A stretch of DNA of 17,282 nucleotides, from positions 1-17,282 of the forward strand of contig JAAYKS010000080.1 in assembly GCA_012522285.1 (NCBI GenBank). Reading direction: 5' to 3'. Positions 7,602-14,031 of the stretch are shown here, piece by piece (positions within the stretch are counted from its first letter, which is position 1; the number at the start of each line of letters is the position of its first letter). Origin of the DNA: Clostridiaceae bacterium. Lineage in GTDB: Bacteria; Bacillota; Clostridia; Saccharofermentanales; UBA5734. A model generated the notes under the pieces. It did not search any database, was not told the origin of the DNA, and saw only the letters and a program-made list of their open reading frames with translations. The translations under genes and the position numbers were made by a program.

Positions 7602-8252
7602 ATGACAAGGCAACAGGCCGTTCTGTTTGACTGTGACGGCGTATTGGTGGACTCGGAAGCTCCACTCGCCCGGATCGCCGCGATGGCACTGCGCGATTTT
7701 GGGATCCCTGCCGAGCCGGCTGATTTTGCACCGTTCGTCGGAATGGGAGAAGACGCCTACATCGGAGGAGTCGCCGCACAATACGGTGCCACGTTCACGA
7801 TGGAGCTCAAACGCCACGTCTATGACAAGTACATTGAACGATGTGATGAATTCGTCCATCCGATGCCAGGTATTCCGGAGCTTCTCCGCGAACTGCGGGC
7901 GGCCGACTGGCGTCTGGCGATGGCGACCAGCGCCGATCGGGTCAAAGCCGTGGCCAACCTGCGGATTCTCGGCATGGAGGACCGCGGATTCGACGCGGTC
8001 GTCACGGGCGACGATGTCCTCCGCAAGAAACCGTATCCGGACATCTATCTCGAGGCCGCCCGTCGCTGCGGCGTCGCACCCGGAGATGCCTGGGTGATCG
8101 AAGACGCCGAGAGTGGTATCCAGGCCGGCAAGGCCGCTGGCATGCGGGTCATTGGACTGACCTCCACGCTGCCGTCTGCCCGGTTGACATCCGCAGGGGC
8201 GGATGCCGTCGTCGACCGCCTGGACCAGGTCGCCGGCCTCCTGGGGTTGTGA
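7602..8252 (+). CDS. HAD-superfamily phosphatase/phosphomutase, beta-phosphoglucomutase-like
   Basis: The 216-residue protein shows all four haloacid dehalogenase motifs: I, DCDGVLVDSE with Asp10 (nucleophile) and Asp12; II, MATSADR with Ser110; III, RKKPYPDIY with Lys142/143; and IV, VIEDAESGIQAG with Glu167/Asp168. An alpha-helical cap lies between about 20 and 90, the C1-cap arrangement of the beta-phosphoglucomutase/phosphoglycolate phosphatase subgroup. It should act on small phosphorylated metabolites in the cytosol, perhaps sugar phosphates. The ATG at 7602 was chosen because AAGGAGG lies 10 nt upstream and motif I then begins at residue 9-10, as usual; the frame stays open further upstream inside the MFS gene but that part is not coding. 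It is 5 nt downstream of the MFS stop and overlaps the next gene as GTGA. Confidence 0.92.
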   Translation: MTRQQAVLFDCDGVLVDSEAPLARIAAMALRDFGIPAEPADFAPFVGMGEDAYIGGVAAQYGATFTMELKRHVYDKYIERCDEFVHPMPGIPELLRELRAADWRLAMATSADRVKAVANLRILGMEDRGFDAVVTGDDVLRKKPYPDIYLEAARRCGVAPGDAWVIEDAESGIQAGKAAGMRVIGLTSTLPSARLTSAGADAVVDRLDQVAGLLGL

Positions 8253-8905
8253 TCGTGGAGCAGGGTGTAAACAAAAACACAATCGTGATCCGGGATCCCG
8301 GACGGCTCTTGCTGGACGGCGTGTATCACGGCGGCGACCAGGAGTGGTATGTCGACACATGGCGGCAACGGGCGGGCTGCGGCCCCACGACCGCTGCGAC
8401 ATTGCTCTATTATCTAGCCCAGCGGGACGCGGATAAACAGGCGCTTTGGCCGACCGCGCCAACCCGCACGCGGGAAGATTTCTTACAGTTCATGGATCTG
8501 GTCTGGGAGGATGTGACCCCGGGTATGCGCGGCCTGAACCGATCGGTCCTGTTCACCGACGGTGTGGAACGGCTGTCCGCCAGACGGGGCGTCGCACTGA
8601 CGGCTCATGTCCTGGAGGTCCCGGAAACGATCGGCCGTCGCAAAGGGTTCGATCATTTCTCCTCGTTCGTGATGCGGGGGCTCCGGTCTGATTGTCCGGT
8701 TGCTTTCCTCAACCTGAGCAACGGAAAAGCCGAGCGGCTGCACAGCTGGCATTGGGTGACAATCGTCGCGGCCCGTTGGGATGCGGAACATCCCGAAAAC
8801 GATTGGTCCGTCACGGTGTTCGACGAAGGCAAGTCGATCGAGATCGACCTCAAATGCTGGTATGACACGTCCCTGCTCGGCGGCGCGCTTGTCTGGTTCG
8901 ACTGA
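8249..8905 (+). CDS. Putative papain/C39-like cysteine peptidase, uncharacterised
   Basis: The 218-residue protein has a probable Cys-His-Asp triad of the papain/C39 fold: AGCGPTTAA with Cys44 at the start of a helix, HSWHWVTIVAA with His168 (or His165) on a beta-strand, and VFDEGKS with Asp192. Gln40 could be the oxyanion-hole residue. CGPT followed by a hydrophobic helix is typical of C39-like peptidases (PF13529-type). There is no signal peptide, transmembrane segment or ABC fusion, so it is not a bacteriocin exporter peptidase and is probably cytosolic. The GTG start overlaps the HAD stop (GTGA) and has no clear ribosome binding site, so translation is probably coupled. From memory, similar uncharacterised proteins occur in Clostridia; I could not check this. 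It could have amidase or transglutaminase-like rather than peptidase activity. Confidence 0.7.
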   Translation: MIVEQGVNKNTIVIRDPGRLLLDGVYHGGDQEWYVDTWRQRAGCGPTTAATLLYYLAQRDADKQALWPTAPTRTREDFLQFMDLVWEDVTPGMRGLNRSVLFTDGVERLSARRGVALTAHVLEVPETIGRRKGFDHFSSFVMRGLRSDCPVAFLNLSNGKAERLHSWHWVTIVAARWDAEHPENDWSVTVFDEGKSIEIDLKCWYDTSLLGGALVWFD

Positions 8906-8944
8906 CAATCCGGACGCTTTGACTGGCTAACCGCAATCGGACGG

Positions 8945-9226
8945 TTATGCTCCGGTGTCCGCGGCAGACGCCCGTTCCCGCCTCCGGTTGCGGAAAAACA
9001 GGACGATGTCCGCCAGAACCATCACGGCATTCAACTGATAGAAGAAAACGACCCCGTCGAGATTGCCGGTCACTTTGAACCCGATGCCGGCCAGATACCC
9101 GAAAAAGATCAAAAACAGAAAAAAGACGCTCTTCCCCCGCGTGCTCCCGGACGTATATGATTTCCACAGGGAGACCGGCCAGGAGGCCCCAAAACACAGC
9201 AGCATCAAAATTTCAAATCCACGCAT
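8945..9226 (-). CDS. Small three-helix membrane protein, PQ-loop/SemiSWEET-like
   Basis: The 93-residue protein has three predicted membrane helices (about 4-21, 33-53 and 57-79) and a basic C-terminal tail. The segment WPVSLWKSYTSGSTRGKS (16-33) resembles the P-x(n)-K-S-x-x-x-K/G-S-T-x-G-x-S signature of PQ-loop half-transporters, where Pro provides the hinge of helix 1. SemiSWEETs of this size dimerise to carry sugars. This member is divergent, so function is only suggested. The ATG at 9226 has GGAGAGG upstream, and a promoter with an extended -10 lies about 50 nt before the start. The gene stands alone, convergent with the cysteine peptidase gene (39-bp gap without a good terminator) and divergent from the DAHP synthase gene. 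Confidence 0.75.
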   Translation of the reverse strand: MRGFEILMLLCFGASWPVSLWKSYTSGSTRGKSVFFLFLIFFGYLAGIGFKVTGNLDGVVFFYQLNAVMVLADIVLFFRNRRRERASAADTGA

Positions 9227-9248
9227 GGAACCGTTCCTCTCCTTCTCC

Positions 9249-9270
9249 TCGGCGGAATCCTTCCCGCCGA
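9249..9270. repeat. 7-bp inverted repeat at the expected transcription start of the small membrane protein gene
   Basis: TCGGCGG (9249-9255) and CCGCCGA (9264-9270) form a perfect inverted repeat around an 8-nt loop. Read leftward it begins about 5 nt after the -10 box, so it would sit at the very 5' end of the mRNA as a stem-loop, or act as a DNA operator across the start site. There is no U-tract, so it is not a terminator. Confidence 0.7.
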
Positions 9271-9274
9271 TGGC

Positions 9275-9283
9275 AGTATATCA
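9275..9283 (-). promoter_or_regulatory. Extended -10 promoter of the small membrane protein gene
   Basis: Read leftward, TGATATACT is an extended -10 element (TGn plus TATACT, 5 of 6 matches). No good -35 hexamer is found at 16-18 nt, which is common for extended -10 promoters. Confidence 0.6.
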
Positions 9284-9314
9284 CCCGAATCCCCCTTGCA
9301 GAAGGTGTCCGACG

Positions 9315-9343
9315 TGGACAACCCCCGGCAGGCAGACTATACT
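9315..9343 (+). promoter_or_regulatory. Promoter of the DAHP synthase gene
   Basis: TGGACA (9315-9320; 5 of 6 matches), a 17-nt spacer and TATACT (9338-9343; 5 of 6 matches) form a near-consensus sigma-A promoter. The start of transcription is expected near 9350, about 27 nt before the ATG at 9377. That leaves no room for a T-box or peptide-type leader attenuator. Confidence 0.8.
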
Positions 9344-9376
9344 CAAATCACTTTCCCGCTCAAAGAGGAGGCCGCG

Positions 9377-10405
9377 ATGAACTTCCAATTCATTCGTCGA
9401 ATGCCAGACGCCGCGGACATTGTGGCCGCGTGGCCCTTGCCACCCGAAATCGCACAACTGAAACAGGTGCGGGATCGGGAAATCAACGACATCATTGCCG
9501 GTCGGTCCGACCGGTTTCTCCTGATTGTGGGTCCCTGCTCCGCTGACAACGAAGACGCGATCTGCGACTATGTCTCACGTCTGCGCGCCGTACAGGACGA
9601 GACGGCCGACCGGCTCGTGATCGTGCCGCGCATCTACACCAATAAACCGCGAACCACCGGAGAGGGATATAAAGGCATCCTCCACCAGCCGGATCCGGAA
9701 AAGGCACCCGACATGGTGGCGGGTATCGTGGCTCTCCGCCGCATGCACCTGCGCGCACTCGCGGAGTCCGGGCTGCCCGCCGCGGACGAAATGCTCTATC
9801 CGGAGAACCACACCTATCTCGAAGACATGCTGTGCTATGTGGCGGTCGGTGCGCGATCGGTCGAAAACCAGCAACACCGGCTGACCGCGAGCGGTCTGGA
9901 CATCCCTGTCGGGATGAAAAATCCCACCAGCGGAGATCTCTCGGTGATGCTCAACTCGATCCAGGCCGCCCAGGGAAGCCATACCTTCATCTACCAGGGA
10001 TACGAAGTCCGCACCGCGGGCAATCCGACGGCACACGCGGTGCTGCGCGGAGCGGTAGACCGCTACGGGGTTTCGATTCCCAATTACCATTACGAAGACT
10101 TGCTGCGCCTGTCCGACCTGTACCGCAGCCGCGGACTCGAGAACCCGATGGCCGTCGTCGACGTCAACCATGCGAACTCGGACAAAGATCCGCAGCAGCA
10201 ACCCCGGATCGCCATGGAAATTCTCCACAGCAGGCGCCTGTCGACCGATCTCAAGACACTGGTGCGAGGACTTATGATCGAGAGCTATATCGAGGACGGC
10301 CGACAAGCGGTCGGCAGTCACGTGTACGGCAAATCGTTGACCGACGCGTGTCTCGGGTGGGAATCCACACGACGCTTGATTCTGGAAATCGCAGATCGGA
10401 TCTGA
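9377..10405 (+). CDS. aroF: 3-deoxy-D-arabino-heptulosonate-7-phosphate (DAHP) synthase, class I AroFGH type
   Basis: The enzyme condenses phosphoenolpyruvate with erythrose 4-phosphate, the first step of the shikimate pathway to aromatic amino acids. The 342-residue protein aligns by motif over its full length with AroF/G/H: GPCSADN with metal ligand Cys54, KPRTTGEGYKG (90-100, substrate phosphate binding), MKNPTSGD with Lys181, DVNHANS with metal ligand His265, IESYIEDG with Glu302, and LTDAC with Asp323. The first 35 or so residues correspond to the N-terminal segment involved in effector regulation in AroG, so feedback inhibition is likely but the effector is not predictable. The start at 9377 has AGAGGAGG 5 nt upstream; a longer in-frame ATG at 9296 lies before the promoter. 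It stands alone: no other aro gene is nearby. The symbol aroF is generic; paralogue identity is not resolved. Confidence 0.95.
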   Translation: MNFQFIRRMPDAADIVAAWPLPPEIAQLKQVRDREINDIIAGRSDRFLLIVGPCSADNEDAICDYVSRLRAVQDETADRLVIVPRIYTNKPRTTGEGYKGILHQPDPEKAPDMVAGIVALRRMHLRALAESGLPAADEMLYPENHTYLEDMLCYVAVGARSVENQQHRLTASGLDIPVGMKNPTSGDLSVMLNSIQAAQGSHTFIYQGYEVRTAGNPTAHAVLRGAVDRYGVSIPNYHYEDLLRLSDLYRSRGLENPMAVVDVNHANSDKDPQQQPRIAMEILHSRRLSTDLKTLVRGLMIESYIEDGRQAVGSHVYGKSLTDACLGWESTRRLILEIADRI

Positions 10406-10446
10406 CCCCCGTCCATCCCCATATGGCCCATGAATCCGGGATCGAT

Positions 10447-10475
10447 TTTTTCTGACCCGTAATCTCGGTTATAAT
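10447..10475 (+). promoter_or_regulatory. Promoter of the acyl-CoA synthetase operon
   Basis: A perfect TATAAT lies at 10470-10475. The position for a -35 (about 10447-10452) is occupied by a T-tract (10446-10451) with only a partial match to TTGACA, so the promoter may depend on an activator or on A/T-rich contacts. The leader would be about 48 nt. The 124-bp gap between the DAHP synthase and this operon holds nothing else that I can support. Confidence 0.55.
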
Positions 10476-10529
10476 GGAACAATCACAATCGGCCACACGA
10501 TTCAAGGCGAACCAGAGGGAGAAACGCGC

Positions 10530-12236
10530 ATGAAAAAAGATGCACCGTTGTATGAGGTCCGCCCCATCTCCGACCTAAAGGACATGTTGGAGCAAAGCCG
10601 GAGACTGTACGCCGACCAGACTGCGTTTCTGGTCAAGGACAAACGCGGGGAACCTTACAGGGCAATCCCTTACAGCCAGTATGCCGCCGATGTCGACGCG
10701 CTGGGGACCGCCTTCGCGGACCTGGGGCTGGTTGGCGGACGTATAGCGATCCTCGGAGAGGCGCGGTACGAGTGGTATGTCACCTATCTCGCGACAGTCA
10801 ACGGGACCGGCGTCGTGGTGCCGCTCGACAAAGAGCTTCCCGTACAGGAGATTCGCACGCTGCTGCAGCGATCCTACGCAGACGCCGTGGTGTACTCCTC
10901 CTCCAAGAAGCCGGAAATCGACAAGATCCGCGCGGACAATCCTGGGGTTCGACACTTCATCTGTATGGAGGAATCCACGCATCCGGACGATTTGTCGATC
11001 GCGCATTTGCTGGACCGCGGACGGTCTCTGCTGGCTGCCGGCAACCGCGACTTCCTCGACGCCAAGATCGACCCCGAGACCATGAGCATTTTGTTGTTTA
11101 CGTCCGGGACGACCGCGGCTTCCAAGGCGGTCATGCTCTCCCACCACAACCTCAGCGCCAACCTCCAGGGGATGTGTTCGATGCTCTATGTGGGACCGGA
11201 GGACGTGTTTCTGTCGGTCCTTCCGGTTCACCACACGTACGAATGCACTTGCGGCTTCCTCTGCCAGATCTATCGTGGCGCCACGATCGCCCAGTGCGAA
11301 GGGCTCCGCTATATCGTACAGAACATGCAGGAGTCCAAAGTGACGATCATGCTGGTGGTCCCCCTCATGCTGGAGCTTTTCCACCGCAACATCATGAAAA
11401 AAGCAAAGGCCACCCCGGAAGCCGCCAAAAAGTTTCATTTTGCGATCGGGCTCACACGGACGCTCCGCAAGGTGGGCATCGATCTGCGCAGGAAACTCTT
11501 CCACGCCGTGCACGACAGCTTTGGGGGATCCCTCAAGATGCTGATCAGCGGCGGCGCGGCGGTCGACCCCAACATCATGCGGGACATGCAAGACCTGGGC
11601 ATCGCCTGTGTACAGGGATACGGGCTGACCGAATGCGCACCGATCCTGGCGCTCAATCGGGACGTGTACTACAAAAACAACTCCGCCGGCCTCCCACTGC
11701 CCGGTGTCGACGTCCGGATCATCGACGCGGACGAGAATGGCATCGGGGAAATCATCGGCAAGGGCCCCAACGTTATGCTCGGCTATTATGAGAACGAAGA
11801 GGCCACCGCCGAAGCCATCGTGGACGGATACTTCCACACGGGGGATCTCGGCTACATCGACGAAGACGGGTTTGTGATCATCACCGGCCGTAAGAAAAAC
11901 GTGATCGTCACCAAAAACGGCAAAAACATCTTCCCGGAAGAAATCGAGGCATTGCTGTGCCGCAGCCCGCTGATCTCCGAAGCGCTGGTTTCCGGTTCGG
12001 ACAGCGGGGACGGAGACATCGAAGTCGTAGCGGAAATTTTCCCGGACGCGGAGGCGGTGACCGCACGGATCGGCGAAAACCCCGCACCGGATGCCCTACG
12101 TGCGCTCATCCAGGAAGAAGTCACTTCCGTCAACCACATGCTCACCACTTACAAATACATCCGCCGCTTTACGTTGCGCGACACCGAGTTTGAAAAAACC
12201 ACATCGAAAAAAATCAAACGCAACTATACGCAATAA
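10530..12236 (+). CDS. AMP-forming long-chain acyl-CoA synthetase (FadD-like)
   Basis: This 568-residue enzyme of the adenylate-forming superfamily activates a carboxylic acid, probably a fatty acid, to acyl-AMP and then acyl-CoA. The motifs are in order: P-loop TSGTTAASKAVMLSH (191-205), the A5 block YGLTECAP (364-371), TGDLGYIDEDG (437-447) with the Asp that holds the ribose, the hinge region TGRKKNVIVTKNGKNIFPEE (452-471), and a C-terminal catalytic Lys at 560 or 561 (TTSKKIKR). The P-loop lacks the usual Pro-Lys-Gly (here Ser-Lys-Ala), a variant to note, but retains the Thr/Ser/Gly and Lys residues. A GAGGGAG site precedes the ATG by about 8 nt. It heads an operon with the nitroreductase (22-nt gap) and the lipoprotein. 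Substrate chain length is not predictable. Confidence 0.92.
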   Translation: MKKDAPLYEVRPISDLKDMLEQSRRLYADQTAFLVKDKRGEPYRAIPYSQYAADVDALGTAFADLGLVGGRIAILGEARYEWYVTYLATVNGTGVVVPLDKELPVQEIRTLLQRSYADAVVYSSSKKPEIDKIRADNPGVRHFICMEESTHPDDLSIAHLLDRGRSLLAAGNRDFLDAKIDPETMSILLFTSGTTAASKAVMLSHHNLSANLQGMCSMLYVGPEDVFLSVLPVHHTYECTCGFLCQIYRGATIAQCEGLRYIVQNMQESKVTIMLVVPLMLELFHRNIMKKAKATPEAAKKFHFAIGLTRTLRKVGIDLRRKLFHAVHDSFGGSLKMLISGGAAVDPNIMRDMQDLGIACVQGYGLTECAPILALNRDVYYKNNSAGLPLPGVDVRIIDADENGIGEIIGKGPNVMLGYYENEEATAEAIVDGYFHTGDLGYIDEDGFVIITGRKKNVIVTKNGKNIFPEEIEALLCRSPLISEALVSGSDSGDGDIEVVAEIFPDAEAVTARIGENPAPDALRALIQEEVTSVNHMLTTYKYIRRFTLRDTEFEKTTSKKIKRNYTQ

Positions 12237-12258
12237 CCCCATCCCGCAGGAGGCATAT

Positions 12259-12786
12259 ATGGACCATCCCGTCATCAAGGCCATCGAAGACCGACGGAGC
12301 ATTCGCTCGTTTCGCGCCGTTCCCGTAACGGACGAGCAGGTCTCCCTGCTGGAGACAGCGGCGCTCGCCGCCCCCAGCGCGGTCAACTATCAGCCATGGC
12401 ATCTCAGCTTTGTGCGGCAGCCCGCCTTGCTGGATGAAATCAATCGGACCGCTGTCGAAGCGATCGGGCGGGATCCTGCCTACAACATCTTTTTCCATGC
12501 CCCGCTGGTGGTATTTATCGCAGCCGACACCTCCCGAAAATGGGGTGTGCTCGACAGCGGGATCGCGGTCCAGAACATTGCACTGGCCGCCCACGATCTC
12601 GGGTTGGGCTCGGTGATCGTCGGCATGGCGGAAGCGGCGTTCGAAAACCCGACCGGCGATGCACTGGCACTCCGGGTGGGATTTCCGGCGGGACACAGAT
12701 TTGCGATCTCCATCGCCATCGGCGTGCCGGCCGCAGGCAAACCGCCACATGAGAACCAACCAAACCGCATCACACGGATCGAGTGA
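12259..12786 (+). CDS. Nitroreductase-family FMN-dependent oxidoreductase
   Basis: The 175-residue protein begins with the FMN-binding block of the nitroreductase family, IEDRRSIRSF (9-18), followed by AAPSAVNYQPWHL (37-49), and has the later DSGIAVQNIALAAHDLGLGS stretch that packs on the flavin. Such enzymes reduce nitroaromatics, quinones or flavins using NAD(P)H, or act as iodotyrosine or ene-type reductases; the physiological substrate is unknown. It is at the short end of the family (usually 165-220 residues). The ATG at 12259 follows GCAGGAGGC at good spacing; an open frame extends upstream into the synthetase gene but without support. The spacing (22 nt before, 6 nt after) places it in the middle of an operon. 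Confidence 0.9.
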   Translation: MDHPVIKAIEDRRSIRSFRAVPVTDEQVSLLETAALAAPSAVNYQPWHLSFVRQPALLDEINRTAVEAIGRDPAYNIFFHAPLVVFIAADTSRKWGVLDSGIAVQNIALAAHDLGLGSVIVGMAEAAFENPTGDALALRVGFPAGHRFAISIAIGVPAAGKPPHENQPNRITRIE

Positions 12787-12792
12787 ATCGGA

Positions 12793-14031
12793 ATGTACTG
12801 CCATAAAAACAGCCAACCAGACCGCCGCTACGCTTTGCATGTCAAGGCCGCGGCGGTCTGTCTGTTTCTTTTTCTCTCGATTGTTTCGGGATGCAGCCAG
12901 ACACCGGAGATCACCGGAACCCTCTCTCCGGTTTCCTCGACTCGCCTGTCCGTCTCGACAACCCGACGGACCACCGCGGAGGTTCGCGAACCCACACCGA
13001 CGACGCGACCCCCTCTTGAGACAACGCAACCCACCCTCTCCCCCGCGCCGACCACAACCCGTACCGTCGGCACTTCCACTTCCGGCACGACACCGGAATC
13101 GACACCCTCCGCCACTCCGACGGCACCGATTGCTACGACTCCTATGACCACTGCGACGCCTCCGACGGCGCCCTCCCTCTCAAGCGGGGTCCTCGCGGAC
13201 GTGCAGACTCTGTGTTCCTTTGGAAGCCGCCGGGTCGGCACCGCCGGCAACGAGGCCGCCCGCGTATGGATCACACACAGTCTGGAAGCCATGGGTTATG
13301 CGGTGAGTACGGATACTTTTACCTCGACATACCCCGGCAACCCACAAGGGACCTCCCTGATCGTGACAATTCCGGGAGCGGATTCTTCCCGGCTGCTGCT
13401 GATCGGGGCCCACTATGACACGGTCGAGGGTGTGACTGGGTGTGAAGACAACGCGACCGGGGTTGCCGCCCTGCTGGAGACGGCGCGCCGGCTGTCCGGC
13501 CAAACGCCTGTCATGGAAGTGCGGCTGGTCTTTTTCGATTCCGAAGAGTATGGGCATTCCGGATCGGAGCATTACGCGGCGCAAGTGGCGGAGCGGACTG
13601 CCCTGATGATCAATCTCGACTGTGTCGGTTATGGGGATTTCCTCTATGCCTACGGTCCGGAAGGAGCGGGCGGCGCAGTCCGGGACTTCGCCCTCTCACA
13701 CGCATCCTCCATCGGCGTGGCACTGACCACGCACACAGGCAACGCGAGTTGGCCCGCGGGAACCACCGGCCCCTGGAGCGATCACGCTGCGTTCGAGCGC
13801 AGAGGCGTTCCTTTTCTCTATTTGGAAGCCGCCAATTTCGCGGTTGAAACCGATGCCGCCTGGTGGGGGTATACGGCGGAGGATCCCGATGTGCTCCACT
13901 CCGCTCTGGACCGCCCGGATTACCTGTTGCCGAAGTACGGAGCCAGAATGGAACGCCACATGAACGACGCTGCGATCCTGTCGGCCGATCTGGCTCTCCA
14001 TGGATTCACCACCGGCTCTCCATCGCCTTGA
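12793..14031 (+). CDS. Lipoprotein M28-family zinc aminopeptidase with Thr/Pro-rich stalk
   Basis: The 412-residue protein starts with a basic n-region, a hydrophobic stretch (18-32) and the lipobox VSGC, giving lipidated Cys34 after signal peptidase II cleavage. Residues 36-128 are a low-complexity Thr/Ser/Pro-rich stalk. A peptidase M28 domain follows (about 130-402) with the full two-zinc site: His207 (AHYD), bridging Asp219 (CEDNATG), catalytic Glu251 and ligand Glu252 (DSEEYG), Asp276 (NLDCVG) and His369 (HSALDRPDY). It is therefore probably an exposed aminopeptidase or glutaminyl-cyclase-like enzyme held to the outer face of the membrane. The ribosome binding site is weak (GGATCGAG), and the ATG lies only 6 nt after the nitroreductase stop, so translation may be coupled. 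Its 3' end overlaps the convergent Nudix gene by 26 bp. Confidence 0.9.
   Translation: MYCHKNSQPDRRYALHVKAAAVCLFLFLSIVSGCSQTPEITGTLSPVSSTRLSVSTTRRTTAEVREPTPTTRPPLETTQPTLSPAPTTTRTVGTSTSGTTPESTPSATPTAPIATTPMTTATPPTAPSLSSGVLADVQTLCSFGSRRVGTAGNEAARVWITHSLEAMGYAVSTDTFTSTYPGNPQGTSLIVTIPGADSSRLLLIGAHYDTVEGVTGCEDNATGVAALLETARRLSGQTPVMEVRLVFFDSEEYGHSGSEHYAAQVAERTALMINLDCVGYGDFLYAYGPEGAGGAVRDFALSHASSIGVALTTHTGNASWPAGTTGPWSDHAAFERRGVPFLYLEAANFAVETDAAWWGYTAEDPDVLHSALDRPDYLLPKYGARMERHMNDAAILSADLALHGFTTGSPSP

Noticed and set aside
8928..8947. TAACCG...CGGTTA inverted repeat as a terminator between the cysteine peptidase and the small membrane protein genes
   Set aside because: The stem is only 6 bp with an 8-nt loop, and no T-tract follows on either strand; it overlaps a stop codon by chance.
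9575..10321. 248-codon open frame on the minus strand within the DAHP synthase gene
   Set aside because: It is antisense to a strongly conserved enzyme, with no promoter or ribosome binding site.
10406..10452. Intrinsic terminator after the DAHP synthase (T-tract at 10446-10451)
   Set aside because: There is a run of six T's, but the preceding sequence forms no stem longer than 3-4 bp that I can find. The T-tract may rather belong to the downstream promoter.
10575..11837. 420-codon open frame on the minus strand within the acyl-CoA synthetase gene
   Set aside because: The plus strand encodes a full-length adenylate-forming enzyme with every motif; the antisense product is rich in Arg, His, Val and Asp without any domain.
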